Source of the DNA: Prevotellaceae bacterium UBA1710
Lineage (GTDB): Bacteria; Bacteroidota; Bacteroidia; Bacteroidales; Bacteroidaceae
Direction of reading: 5' to 3'
Length of the DNA stretch: 42,361 nt
Assembly (NCBI GenBank): GCA_002317355.1
Contig: DCJC01000066.1
Span: forward strand, 39,299-81,659
Made by a program: the position numbers and the translations under genes. Shown here piece after piece: positions 26,741-34,920 of this stretch. How positions within the stretch are numbered: position 1 is the stretch's first letter; each line of letters begins with the position of its first letter. The notes beneath the pieces were generated by a model, which made no database searches, was not told the DNA's origin, and was given only the letters and a program-made list of their open reading frames with translations.

Positions 26741-27308
26741 TATATTACAAAAAATAAGTTTGATGCCTTCATACATTTTGGATGCGATATGGGCGCTAGT
26801 TTACAAGAAGTGTATGAAGAATTGTGGTAAGGGGGTATATCTTCGTCCGATGTCTTCTGATATAAAGGGATTGTGGAATCTCACTGTTGGTGATGGTACA
26901 TCTATACCAAAGGGAAGTACGATATATTGTACTGATGCTCCTTGTACAATAGGAAAGAAAGTGATATTTGGTCCTAAGCCAACAATCATTACTGGTGACC
27001 ATAGAATTGATGTTATTGGTAAGCATCTTATTGATGTTACGGTTGAAGAGAAATTCATTGATGGGGTTAATAATTTCGATCAGCCTGTTGTTATAGAAGA
27101 TGGTTGCTGGATTGGTGCTAATGTTACAATACTTAAAGGAGTAACAATTGGTCGAGGTTCTATTATTGCAGCTGGTGCTGTTGTTACAAAGTCATGTGAA
27201 CCTTATTCTATTATTGGTGGTGTTCCTGCTAAACTGATAAAGATGAGATTCTCTCCTGAGCAGATTGCCGAACATGAATCTTTGTTAGCTCAACATTCGA
27301 GAAAGTAG
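26727..27308 (+). CDS. Hexapeptide-repeat O-acetyltransferase
   Basis: A 193-residue LbH acyltransferase. Hexapeptide coils run from LTVGDGTSIPKGSTIYC onwards, with a His-containing loop in ITGDHRIDVIGKH, then EDGCWIGANVTILKGVTIGRGSIIAAGAVVTKSCEPYSIIGGVPAKLIK, the typical C-terminal coil of the family. A GTG at 26727 or an ATG at 26733 can start it, both overlapping the polymerase stop. It is diverged from the acetyltransferase at 19286 and probably modifies a different hydroxyl. The next gene starts immediately after its stop. Confidence 0.88.
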   Translation: MRMFNILQKISLMPSYILDAIWALVYKKCMKNCGKGVYLRPMSSDIKGLWNLTVGDGTSIPKGSTIYCTDAPCTIGKKVIFGPKPTIITGDHRIDVIGKHLIDVTVEEKFIDGVNNFDQPVVIEDGCWIGANVTILKGVTIGRGSIIAAGAVVTKSCEPYSIIGGVPAKLIKMRFSPEQIAEHESLLAQHSRK

Positions 27309-28403
27309 ATGCAGAAAGTCATAATAACAGCTCCTTCTCTTGACCCTACTCAGAATGTGAGTGGTGTGTCAAGTGTTGTACAGTTTATCATTGATAATAA
27401 CAAGGAATGTGAGTATTCTCACTTTGAACTTGGTAAAAAGGATAAGGAGAAACGGGGAATTGGTAATGTTACACGTATCTTGAAATGTTACAAGAAGTGG
27501 AAAGGCATAATCAATACAAATAAGGATGCTATTGTACATTATTCGTTTCCTTTGAGCGCTCCTTCCATTCTTCGTGATCCATGGTTCATGTGGTATGCCT
27601 TGAAGAATGGTGTGAAGATGACAGTTCATCTTCATGGTGGTATTTTTTTGACCGCAACTAAGATTCCATTCTTCTTGATGAAGATACTTAAATGGGTATT
27701 TTCATGGGATATTCCATTTATTGTGTTGAGTGATTCTGAAAAGGAAACTCTCACAACTCGATTTGGGGCAAAAAATGTAGTGGTGATACCAAATTGTCCT
27801 GCTCCTGCACTTTCTGTTCATATTCCATCTGAAAAAGATCCTTTACGTTTAGGATATCTTGGTAGGATTGAAGTGAATAAAGGTATGAATGAATTACTTG
27901 AGGCTTGCAAGAAATTGAAAGCTGATAATATACCTTTTGAACTCGTTTTTGCTGGAAAAGAGGTGCATGAGGGTGAATATATTCCAATATATCAGAAAGA
28001 ACTTGGAGATAGTTTCAAGTATGTTGGGTTGGTTTCAGGAAAATCTAAAGCTGATTTCTTAGGAAGTTTGGATGTCTTTGTAATGCCTACTTATTTTGAA
28101 GGGTTGCCAATGTCACTTCTTGAGACTATGAGTTATGGGACTGTGCCTGTTGTAACACCTGTAGGAAGTATTCCTAAGGTTGTAAACTCTATCTCTTTTT
28201 CAAATACAGAAGATGTATTAGAGAAAAATGGAGCTTTCATAAAAGTGAAGGATGTAGATAGTATTGTGGATACAATAAAATTTCTGCATAATGACAGGGA
28301 AGCGTTGCGTATTTTAGGAAAGAATGCCCGAAAAACAATAGATGATAATTTCTCAACTGCGAGATATGTAGAGAAGTTGAATTCTATCTATGCATCTTTG
28401 TAA
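27309..28403 (+). CDS. Family 4 glycosyltransferase
   Basis: A 364-residue GT4 enzyme. The acceptor half includes QNVSGVSSVVQFI and VHYSFPLSAPSILRDPWFMW with the HLHGG motif; the donor half has LGYLGRIEVNKGMNELLEA, LVFAGKEVHEGEY and the conserved PTYFEGLPMSLLETMSYGTV, which binds the nucleotide sugar. It directly follows the acetyltransferase (no spacer) and shares its last base with the next ATG (TAATG), so it is translationally coupled on both sides. Confidence 0.92.
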   Translation: MQKVIITAPSLDPTQNVSGVSSVVQFIIDNNKECEYSHFELGKKDKEKRGIGNVTRILKCYKKWKGIINTNKDAIVHYSFPLSAPSILRDPWFMWYALKNGVKMTVHLHGGIFLTATKIPFFLMKILKWVFSWDIPFIVLSDSEKETLTTRFGAKNVVVIPNCPAPALSVHIPSEKDPLRLGYLGRIEVNKGMNELLEACKKLKADNIPFELVFAGKEVHEGEYIPIYQKELGDSFKYVGLVSGKSKADFLGSLDVFVMPTYFEGLPMSLLETMSYGTVPVVTPVGSIPKVVNSISFSNTEDVLEKNGAFIKVKDVDSIVDTIKFLHNDREALRILGKNARKTIDDNFSTARYVEKLNSIYASL

Positions 28404-29380
28404 TGAAAGACTTTGACAGACTCATAACTCGTTTTCGTCAGTTTGGTGGGATGCGACTTGTTTGGCAATATGCTAAGATGGGAGTGCTCTGGATTGGGAT
28501 AAAGGAGATTGTGAAGTGTGCGTTGAAGGGAAGGTCCTTTAAATCTGTATATCCTGTTATCACGGAAAGGATTGATAGGATATTAGTTGAGAGGTATGGG
28601 AATATTAAGGCTGAGACTAACGATTGTAATCTGCCTTTTGATTCCGGAGAAGAGAAAAATACTAAAATATGGTTCTGCTGGTTGCAAGGCATAGAGAACG
28701 CTCCTGAGATGGTCAAGGTGTGCTTGGAGTCGCAAAAGAGAATCTTCGGCGATAGAGTAGTGGTCCTTGATGATAAGAATTACAAACAATGGGGTAAAGT
28801 GCCTGAGTATGTAGAGAGGAAATATAGAGAAGGACTGATTCCTGGTGCATTGTTTAGTGATATTCTAAGATTAGAGTTACTGATACGGCATGGTGGTATG
28901 TGGATTGATAGTACCGTGCTTGTGACGCCTAATGAAGAATCTTATAAAGGACTTACGATTGAAGAAATAGAGAAGAGTGACTTGTTTGTTTTTCGCTATT
29001 TTAAATCTGGAAAAGTTCTGGGTCTGTCGAACTGGCTGATTCATGCAAAGGCTGATAATCGTCTCTTGATGGATCTCAGGGATATGCTTCTTGCATACTG
29101 GAAGGACTTTGATTGCACGTTGGAGTATTATATCTTCCACATATTCTTTGGTGTTGTGGCTAAGCGTTATCCAGAAATGATAATGGGGATGCCTAAAGGC
29201 AATAGTTTCCATGCTATAATGCTTCGTGATCGCCTTGCTATGGATTATAATGAATCATGGTGGAAGGAACTTACGCAACATGTATGTTTTCATAAACTAA
29301 ACTACAGACAGGAAAGAAAGGCTATTGCAAATCCAATGAGTTTCTGGAATCATATAAATGATGAGTATCAAATTAGGTAA
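28403..29380 (+). CDS. Capsular polysaccharide synthesis glycosyltransferase (Caps_synth type)
   Basis: A 325-residue protein of the capsular polysaccharide synthesis family related to GT32. Key segments are KIWFCWLQGIENAPEMVKVC, PGALFSDILRLELLIRHGG and the DxT-type site MWIDSTVLVTP with Asp169. The N-terminal ~90 residues are basic and amphipathic and may attach to the membrane. It would add a sugar on the cytoplasmic side. It is coupled to the preceding GT4 gene through the overlapping TAATG. Confidence 0.88.
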   Translation: MKDFDRLITRFRQFGGMRLVWQYAKMGVLWIGIKEIVKCALKGRSFKSVYPVITERIDRILVERYGNIKAETNDCNLPFDSGEEKNTKIWFCWLQGIENAPEMVKVCLESQKRIFGDRVVVLDDKNYKQWGKVPEYVERKYREGLIPGALFSDILRLELLIRHGGMWIDSTVLVTPNEESYKGLTIEEIEKSDLFVFRYFKSGKVLGLSNWLIHAKADNRLLMDLRDMLLAYWKDFDCTLEYYIFHIFFGVVAKRYPEMIMGMPKGNSFHAIMLRDRLAMDYNESWWKELTQHVCFHKLNYRQERKAIANPMSFWNHINDEYQIR

Positions 29381-29385
29381 AAGAA

Positions 29386-30489
29386 GTGAGTACACAAGAA
29401 CAAATATATTTCTTTGAACTTCTTCGTGTTTCTGTAGGTAATCTTGACTGTCTGTCAGGAACTCCTTCTGCAGAAGAGTGGGAGCAATTATATGGTACAG
29501 CAAAGAAGCAGGCACTGGTAGGTGTTTGCTTCTTTGGTATTAAGCGACTTCCCCAAGAGCAACAACCCCCATTACTCAGACGTAGGCAATGGGCAGTTAA
29601 GGCTATGCGTCTTGAAGAAAGAAACGCTCAGATGTCAGAAGCAACAAGGATGGTTAGTGGTGTTTTCCAAAAGGCAGGATTTGATTGCGTTATTCTGAAA
29701 GGACAAGGCAATATTGCCAACTATGATGAAGGAATGGGAATCTTCAGAGTTCCTGGTGATGTGGATGTCTGGGTTAGGCCTAAAGATAATAAGAAACCGC
29801 GAGTTAGGTCTGTGATAGAATATTGTGAGAGGGTAAAGAAAGGCGAGTATGTTTACTATCACAATCTTGATTTTCCTATTTTGAAGGACATTGAAGTTGA
29901 GGTTCATTACAGACCTACATGGCTGTTTTGTCCATGGAGAGATAGAATTCTTCAGAAATGGATGAACCAACGATTTGAAGGTGAGGAATATGACGGGTAT
30001 AAGATTCCAACTATGGAGTTTAATACCGTATTCCAATTGCTTCATATCTACAAGCATTTGTTTGAAGAAGGAATTGGTTTGAGGCAGTTGATGGACTATT
30101 ATTTTGTCTTGAAGAAAGGAAAATGTAAGGAGGTTTATCCGTTACTTTGTAAGTTGGGATTAAAACGATTTACTGGTGCTGTGATGTATGTTATGCAGGA
30201 AGTATTTGGAATGTCAGATGAATATCTTCTTTGCAAACCGAAGGTAAAAGAGGGTAGGGAACTACTTTCTGAGATAATGATAGCAGGAAACTTTGGTCAT
30301 CATGATCATAGATATAATTTTGCTGAGGCAACTAATGGTTCCATGCAATATAGAGGTAAGGAATATGCATGGATGCGCCTCAGAAGGAATTTCCGATTCG
30401 TGAAGAATTATCCTATGGAAGTGCTTTGGGAACCACCTTTTCGTGTTTTTCATTGGGTTTGGCGAACATTCCGACTTTGGAGATGGTAA
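29386..30489 (+). CDS. Nucleotidyltransferase-fold family protein (NTP_transf_5 type)
   Basis: A 367-residue protein of the uncharacterised nucleotidyltransferase group common at the ends of Bacteroidota polysaccharide clusters. The diagnostic stretch is CVILKGQGNIANYDEGMGIF followed by PGDVDVWVRP, where Asp125 and Asp127 would bind metal. Mid-protein EVHYRPTWLFCPWRDRI and FQLLHIYKHLFEEGIGLRQL are typical of the group. The start is GTG 29386, 5 nt after the upstream stop. By fold it could transfer a nucleotidyl or phospho group. It shares the G-G/D-x-D logic of LicD but is not a LicD. Function is unknown. It is the last gene of the plus-strand cluster. Confidence 0.8.
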   Translation: MSTQEQIYFFELLRVSVGNLDCLSGTPSAEEWEQLYGTAKKQALVGVCFFGIKRLPQEQQPPLLRRRQWAVKAMRLEERNAQMSEATRMVSGVFQKAGFDCVILKGQGNIANYDEGMGIFRVPGDVDVWVRPKDNKKPRVRSVIEYCERVKKGEYVYYHNLDFPILKDIEVEVHYRPTWLFCPWRDRILQKWMNQRFEGEEYDGYKIPTMEFNTVFQLLHIYKHLFEEGIGLRQLMDYYFVLKKGKCKEVYPLLCKLGLKRFTGAVMYVMQEVFGMSDEYLLCKPKVKEGRELLSEIMIAGNFGHHDHRYNFAEATNGSMQYRGKEYAWMRLRRNFRFVKNYPMEVLWEPPFRVFHWVWRTFRLWRW

Positions 30490-30496
30490 ATTTCTT

Positions 30497-30560
30497 TGGA
30501 GCGGTAAGCGAGGCTCGACTGCGAAGCTTGATGAGGCAAATGCCGAATAACTCTGACCTT
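30497..30560 (-). repeat. tRNA-Gly 3'-end remnant with shared downstream module
   Basis: The sequence GAGCGGTAAGCGAGGCTCGA (30499-30518) repeats the 3' end of the intact tRNA-Gly at 30594-30613 and then diverges. The remnant is preceded by TGG, so it carries an encoded CCA end, whereas the intact gene lacks it. It continues into a module (30521-30558) that is nearly the same as the one next to the tRNA-Thr remnant at 30740-30777. Confidence 0.6.
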
Positions 30561-30595
30561 GGTTACGAGTGAGAGATTATTAACGCGATGAAAGA

Positions 30596-30667
30596 GCGGT
30601 AAGCGAGGCTCGAACTCGTGACCTGCGGCTTGGGAAGCCGCTGCTCTACCAACTGAGCTATTACCGC
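30596..30667 (-). tRNA. tRNA-Gly(CCC)
   Basis: On the minus strand the 72-nt sequence folds as a cloverleaf. The acceptor GCGGTAA pairs with TTACCGC, the D arm contains AGCTCAGTTGGTAGAGC, the anticodon stem GCGGC/GCCGC encloses TTCCCAA (anticodon CCC, reading GGG), and the T loop is TTCGAGC. The discriminator side reads T without an encoded CCA. Confidence 0.93.
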
Positions 30668-30680
30668 AATTGCTATATGG

Positions 30681-30710
30681 AAAATGACAACGTTTTGTTG
30701 TCATTTTTTT
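30681..30710 (+). terminator. Rho-independent terminator of the polysaccharide cluster
   Basis: AAAATGACAAC (30681-30691) pairs perfectly with GTTGTCATTTT (30697-30707) around GTTTT, and the plus strand continues as a run of T. It is best placed to stop plus-strand transcription coming from the cluster, after it has passed antisense through tRNA-Gly. In the minus direction it could end tRNA-Thr transcripts. Confidence 0.65.
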
Positions 30711-30716
30711 TGTTTA

Positions 30717-30780
30717 TGGAGCCGATAACGAGACTCGACTTGCGAAGCTTGATGAGGCTTTGCCGAATAACTATGACCCG
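30717..30780 (-). repeat. tRNA-Thr 3'-end remnant with shared downstream module
   Basis: TATGGAGCCGATAACGAGAC and the following TCGA (30716-30739) repeat the 3' end, including CCA, of the intact tRNA-Thr at 30816-30839. They then run into the module GCGAAGCTTGATGAGGC...GCCGAATAACTATGACC, which also follows the tRNA-Gly remnant. Confidence 0.6.
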
Positions 30781-30820
30781 GGGCGCGAGTGAGATTCTCG
30801 GTATCTGCGAAATTATATGG

Positions 30821-30893
<73 letters not shown>

Positions 30894-31030
30894 CTGATTT
30901 TTTCTAAAATCGGATGCAAATGTACAATTTTTTTTTCATATATGATATGGCTTCCGTAGAAAATGTCGTAGAATTAACTAATTTTTGGATATTTAAGAAA
31001 GGAAAGGGTGGGGAAGTCGGATATTTTTAG

Positions 31031-31038
31031 TAACTTTG
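31031..31038 (+). promoter_or_regulatory. Promoter -7 element of trpS
   Basis: TAACTTTG is an exact TAnnTTTG match 43 nt before the trpS ATG. The -33 region is purine-rich and shows no clear TTTG, so only the -7 part is supported. Confidence 0.6.
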
Positions 31039-31081
31039 CAGTTGCAAAATAGAAATTGAATAAAATAAGATAAAAATATAA

Positions 31082-32209
31082 ATGGAAAAAGTAATTCTTA
31101 CAGGTGATCGTCCAACAGGTAAGTTGCATATCGGTCACTATGTTGGTTCACTTCGTCGTCGTGTTGAACTGCAGAACTCTGGTGAGTTTGATAAGATATT
31201 TATTATGATTGCAGATGCTCAGGCTCTTACTGACAATGCTGATAATCCAGAGAAAATCCGTCAGAATGTGATAGAGGTAGCTCTTGACTATCTTTCTGCA
31301 GGTCTTGATCCAAATAAGTGTAATCTGTTTATTCAGAGTGCTGTTCCTGAGCTTACAGAGTTGGCTTTTTATTATATGAACCTTGTAAGTGTTCAGCGTC
31401 TTCAGCGTAATCCAACCGTTAAGACAGAGTTGGAGATGCGTAAGTTTGAGGGTGGTACCCCTACAGGTTTCTTCTGCTACCCAATTTCTCAGGCAGCTGA
31501 TATTACTCTCTTTAAGGCAACAACAGTACCTGTAGGTGAGGATCAGAAGCCAATGCTTGAGCAGACAAACGAGATAGTTCGTCGATTTAATAATATTTAT
31601 GGTGAGACACTTGTAGAGCCAAAGATTCTTCTTCCTGATAATGCGGCTTGTCTTCGTTTGCCAGGAACTGATGGTAAGGCTAAGATGTCAAAGTCTTTGG
31701 GTAACTGTATATATCTTTCTGATACTCCAAAGGAATTGAAAAAGAAGGTAAATTCTATGTTTACCGACCCTCTCCATCTTAATATTGAGGATCCTGGTCA
31801 TCTTTCTGGTACATATACTGATGCCGATGGTAATGAGGTGAGCTATCAGAATACTGTATTCGTTTATCTTGATGCTTTCTGTCAGGATAGCGACTTCGAG
31901 AAGTTCCTCCCTGATTATAAGAACCTTGATGAGATGAAGGCTCATTATGTAAAAGGTGGTCTTGGTGATGGTACTTGTAAGAAATTCCTTTTGAATGTGC
32001 TTAATGACCGTCTTGAGCCAATCCGTCAGCGTAGAAAGGAATATGAAAAGGATATTCCTGGGGTATATGAGATTCTGAAGCGAGGTACAGAGGAAGCACG
32101 TAAGGTTGGTGCTCAGACTCTTGCTGAAGTACGCCACGCTATGCGTATTGATTATTTTGATGATAAGGAACTTATTGCAGAACAGGCAAAGCGATTTGCT
32201 CAGCAATAG
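31082..32209 (+). CDS. trpS: Tryptophanyl-tRNA synthetase
   Basis: A class I aminoacyl-tRNA synthetase of 375 residues that charges tRNA-Trp. It has the HIGH motif at residues 16-19 (TGKLHIGHYVGSL), the KMSKS loop at 201-205, and the TrpRS-specific PISQAADITLFKATTVPVGEDQ region that binds tryptophan. The KLPG-like DNAACLRLPGTDG precedes the signaling loop. The length is close to normal for Bacteroidota. It has its own promoter, stands apart from the polysaccharide genes, and ends before an unusual 11-bp repeat array. Confidence 0.97.
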   Translation: MEKVILTGDRPTGKLHIGHYVGSLRRRVELQNSGEFDKIFIMIADAQALTDNADNPEKIRQNVIEVALDYLSAGLDPNKCNLFIQSAVPELTELAFYYMNLVSVQRLQRNPTVKTELEMRKFEGGTPTGFFCYPISQAADITLFKATTVPVGEDQKPMLEQTNEIVRRFNNIYGETLVEPKILLPDNAACLRLPGTDGKAKMSKSLGNCIYLSDTPKELKKKVNSMFTDPLHLNIEDPGHLSGTYTDADGNEVSYQNTVFVYLDAFCQDSDFEKFLPDYKNLDEMKAHYVKGGLGDGTCKKFLLNVLNDRLEPIRQRRKEYEKDIPGVYEILKRGTEEARKVGAQTLAEVRHAMRIDYFDDKELIAEQAKRFAQQ

Positions 32210-32227
32210 GATTTGGACTGATGCCGA

Positions 32228-32353
32228 TGTGAGTCCGTTGTGACTCCGTTGTAAGTCCGAAGCAAACCCAATAGAGGTCCAATTCAACGTGTGTTTGAAT
32301 TGGACCTCTATTGGACTTGTATTGGACCTGAATTGGACCTGAATTGGAGTTGC
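32228..32353. repeat. 11-bp periodic inverted repeat array
   Basis: Between the convergent trpS and lipid-kinase genes the DNA falls into units of 11 bp. The left part has TTGTGAGTCCG-like units (about 32228-32260), the centre has ATAGAGGTCCA and its inverse, and the right part has ATTGGACCTCT, ATTGGACTTGT, ATTGGACCTGA twice and ATTGGAGTTGC (32299-32353). Left units carry GTCC and right units carry GGAC, so the whole is an imperfect palindrome built of near-helical-turn repeats. It may be a repetitive extragenic element. Confidence 0.75.
32268..32314. terminator. Long perfect hairpin between convergent genes
   Basis: Twenty bases at 32268-32287 are the exact reverse complement of 32295-32314, with a 7-nt loop (CGTGTGT). 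The stem core is ATAGAGGTCC. It lies within the 11-bp array and 58 nt past the trpS stop, so a transcription-stopping or 3'-end-protecting role for both convergent genes is plausible, although no T run follows on either strand. Confidence 0.5.
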
Positions 32354-32360
32354 CTCCTTT

Positions 32361-33416
32361 TTATTTCAGTTTGTTTTGGATGAATTCACTAACGGCTTTT
32401 GCTTGACGAACTGGGTATCCGACTTGTTGCCCAACTTCCGATGTGAGATGCTCCATACCGTTCTTTACATTTTGTAATTCACTAAAGAAATCGCTAAATG
32501 CACTCTGGACTTTATTTGGACGTCGTCTGCGTTTGTCTGCATTTGGATTCACCACAATACGAATGCCTTTGTGAACAAGTTCGATATCAATATCAGCAGG
32601 TGCTTCTATTGGATCTCCATCATAATGAATGACACCTGGCTGTTCACGATGGATGTGCAGCTTACGTGTCTTGAAATATTTAATCTTTGAGTTCTTGTCA
32701 AGAGTTTTGTTGAACATCTCCAGACTGATGCTTGGCGCCTCGATTATATCAAACGGTTCGATGATGACAACATCAATAAGACCGTCTTTCATACTTGCTT
32801 GGGGAGCTATATAGGCATCATTGCCGTATTGTGAGGCATTTGCACATGACACAAGGAATGCTTTGTAACTAATCTCTGCGTCATCTAGTGTAATATCGTA
32901 AGTTTCGGGTTTGTAGGTGAGACCTTCCTTAAGAACATTCTCAACGTATGTGATAGGTCCACGTTTGCCAGCTTCTGCAAATTTGGCACTTATGAAGGCA
33001 TCGAATCCCATTCCGCATGTGCAAAAGAACGGATGACCATTAATGATACCATAGTCAAGGTCGTGAATCTCACAATTATTGATGACTTCAAGGGCACCTT
33101 TTGCATTAAGTGGAAGCATGAGATGACGAGCAAGACCATTGCCTGAGCCACATGGGATTATTCCTAAAGCCGTTTTGCTATTTATAAGTGCTCGTGCAAC
33201 CTCATTGATAGTTCCGTCACCACCTACAGCTACTACAACATCTATTCCCGCCTCCTTAGCTTCTGTGGCGAGAATTGATGCGTGACCTGCATATTCGGTG
33301 AACTTAATCTCTATATCAAAGCGATTCTTGTCTATATACTTATCAATAAGAGTCGGCATCGATTTCTTGTTTGCCGTTCCGGATATCGGGTTTATGATGA
33401 ATACTATCTTATGCAC
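32361..33416 (-). CDS. Diacylglycerol kinase-family lipid kinase
   Basis: A 351-residue lipid kinase of the DAGK catalytic family (YegS/DgkB-like). The ATP-binding glycine-rich motif is V-G-G-D-G-T (65-69), with the N-terminal IINPISGTANKK strand-loop and the conserved GIIPCGSGNGLARH. It is expected to phosphorylate diacylglycerol, a sphingoid base or ceramide-like lipid at the inner membrane. The divergent neighbour is serine palmitoyltransferase, which makes a sphingolipid substrate plausible, but this is inferred from context. The C-terminal ~45 residues are a basic extension (KRRRRPNKVQ) followed by an amphipathic helix beyond the usual domain. It has its own minus-strand promoter element. 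Confidence 0.88.
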   Translation of the reverse strand: MHKIVFIINPISGTANKKSMPTLIDKYIDKNRFDIEIKFTEYAGHASILATEAKEAGIDVVVAVGGDGTINEVARALINSKTALGIIPCGSGNGLARHLMLPLNAKGALEVINNCEIHDLDYGIINGHPFFCTCGMGFDAFISAKFAEAGKRGPITYVENVLKEGLTYKPETYDITLDDAEISYKAFLVSCANASQYGNDAYIAPQASMKDGLIDVVIIEPFDIIEAPSISLEMFNKTLDKNSKIKYFKTRKLHIHREQPGVIHYDGDPIEAPADIDIELVHKGIRIVVNPNADKRRRRPNKVQSAFSDFFSELQNVKNGMEHLTSEVGQQVGYPVRQAKAVSEFIQNKLK

Positions 33417-33436
33417 AATTGTAATGAATTTGAATG

Positions 33437-33444
33437 CAAAATTA
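33437..33444 (-). promoter_or_regulatory. Minus-strand -7 element of the lipid kinase gene
   Basis: On the minus strand TAATTTTG matches TAnnTTTG 20 nt before the ATG, giving a very short 5' leader. It is back to back with the spt promoter. Confidence 0.5.
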
Positions 33445-33539
33445 TAAAAAAAAGCATAGATTTATTGAACTTATAATGATTTTTTAACCAAAAAGAAATT
33501 TTTATTGACTTAAATGTGCTTTATTCGCTATTTTTTTTG

Positions 33540-33547
33540 TAACTTTG
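33540..33547 (+). promoter_or_regulatory. -7 element of spt
   Basis: TAACTTTG matches TAnnTTTG and is preceded by a T8 tract. It lies 69 nt before the spt ATG. The T-rich stretch could provide the -33 contact. Confidence 0.6.
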
Positions 33548-33616
33548 CATGCTGAATGGACAATTATGGAGTGTCACTTCGCTTTAAGGTAGTAAAAAAA
33601 TATACATTATATTATA

Positions 33617-34804
33617 ATGGGACAGTTACAAGAAAAGTACAAGAATTATCGTTTGCCACAGAAATTACAGGAGAAGAATCTCTATCCTTATTTCCGTTGC
33701 ATTACAGGTAAGCAGGGCACAGAAGTAGAAATGGGTGATCATCATGTATTGATGTTTGGCTCAAATGCTTATACAGGTCTTGTTGGTGATCAGCGCATCA
33801 TTGATGCTGCAAAGGCTGCAACAGACAAGTATGGTACAGGTTGTGCTGGTAGTCGTTTCCTTAATGGTACACTTGATATTCACGTAGATCTTGAGAAGGA
33901 ACTCGCTGAATATGTTGGTAAAGAGCAGGCTCTTTGTTTCTCAACAGGTTTTACTGTAAACTCTGGCGTTATTGCTGCTATTGGTGGTCGTGAGGACTAT
34001 ATTATTTGTGATGACCGTGACCATGCAAGTATCGTTGATGGTCGTCGTCTTAGCTTCGCTCACCAGTTGAAGTACAAACACAATGATATGGAGGATCTCG
34101 AGCGCGTCCTTAAGACTCTTCCTTATGAAGCTATCAAACTCATTGTTGTTGATGGTGTCTTCTCAATGGAGGGTGACCTCTGTAAGTTGCCTGAGATTGT
34201 TGAGCTCAAGAAGAAGTACAACTGCTCTATCATGGTTGATGAGGCTCATGGTCTTGGTGTATTTGGTAAGCAGGGACGTGGTGTTTGTGACCACTTCGGT
34301 TTGACAGATGAGGTTGACTTGATTATGGGTACTTTCTCTAAGTCACTTGCATCTATTGGCGGTTTCATCGCTGGTGACTGGGATACAATCAACTACCTTC
34401 GTCATGCTGCTCGTACTTATATGTTCTCTGCATCTAACACACCTGCTGCAACTGCTGCTGCTAAGTGTGCTCTTGATATCATTAAGAGTGAGCCTGAGCG
34501 TATTCAGGCTCTTTGGGATGTGACAAACTATGCTCTTAGCCGCTTCAAGGAAGAAGGATTTGAGATTGGTGATACAGAGTCTCCAATTATTCCTCTTTAC
34601 ATCCGTGATATGGAGAAGACATTTGCTGTAACAGCTATCGCATTTGAGCGTGGTGTATTTATCAACCCTGTTGTTCCACCAGCATGTGCACCTTCTGATA
34701 CACTTGTGAGATATGCTTTGATGGCAACTCATACAAAGGAGCAGGTTGACCGTTCTGTTGAGATTCTTAAGGGTATCTTCAAGGAATTGGACATCATTAA
34801 GTAA
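33617..34804 (+). CDS. spt: Serine palmitoyltransferase
   Basis: A PLP-dependent alpha-oxoamine synthase of 395 residues. The sequence strongly recalls the Bacteroides SPT: LPYF/FRCITGKQGTEVEMG, MFGSNAYTGLVGD, GTGCAGSRFLNGTLD, DDRDHASIVDGRRLS, DEAHGLGVFGKQGRG, and the PLP lysine in GTFSKSLASIGG (Lys242). SPT condenses serine with palmitoyl-CoA, the first step of sphingolipid synthesis, a trait of gut Bacteroidales. A 2-amino-3-ketobutyrate CoA ligase (Kbl) is the alternative, but the SPT-like signature is closer. It has its own promoter and a strong terminator. Confidence 0.9.
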   Translation: MGQLQEKYKNYRLPQKLQEKNLYPYFRCITGKQGTEVEMGDHHVLMFGSNAYTGLVGDQRIIDAAKAATDKYGTGCAGSRFLNGTLDIHVDLEKELAEYVGKEQALCFSTGFTVNSGVIAAIGGREDYIICDDRDHASIVDGRRLSFAHQLKYKHNDMEDLERVLKTLPYEAIKLIVVDGVFSMEGDLCKLPEIVELKKKYNCSIMVDEAHGLGVFGKQGRGVCDHFGLTDEVDLIMGTFSKSLASIGGFIAGDWDTINYLRHAARTYMFSASNTPAATAAAKCALDIIKSEPERIQALWDVTNYALSRFKEEGFEIGDTESPIIPLYIRDMEKTFAVTAIAFERGVFINPVVPPACAPSDTLVRYALMATHTKEQVDRSVEILKGIFKELDIIK

Positions 34805-34826
34805 GAATAATCCTTGTATAGATATA

Positions 34827-34860
34827 AAAAATCGCGATATCAATTGATATCGCGATTTTT
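34827..34860 (+). terminator. Terminator after spt
   Basis: AAAAATCGCGATATC is followed directly by its inverse GATATCGCGATTTTT with a short AATT-type centre, giving a perfect palindrome with a T tail on both strands. It ends the spt transcript and can act in both directions. Confidence 0.85.
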
Positions 34861-34885
34861 ATTATATTTACTCTTATGGACTTTT

Positions 34886-34920
34886 GACTTTACACTTTGT
34901 ACTTTATACTTTACACTTTA
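34886..34920. repeat. Five tandem 7-bp units (ACTTTA-like)
   Basis: GACTTTA, CACTTTG, TACTTTA, TACTTTA and CACTTTA follow head to tail and overlap the last codons and stop of the minus-strand HD-domain gene. Confidence 0.6.

Noticed and set aside
30497..30560. A third tRNA gene
   Set aside because: Only the 3' acceptor and part of the T arm match tRNA-Gly; no D arm or anticodon stem follows.
30450..30704. A minus-strand protein across tRNA-Gly
   Set aside because: It is a chance open frame through the tRNA and its repeat.
30717..30780. A fourth tRNA gene
   Set aside because: Only the 3' end of tRNA-Thr is repeated; the rest cannot fold as a cloverleaf.
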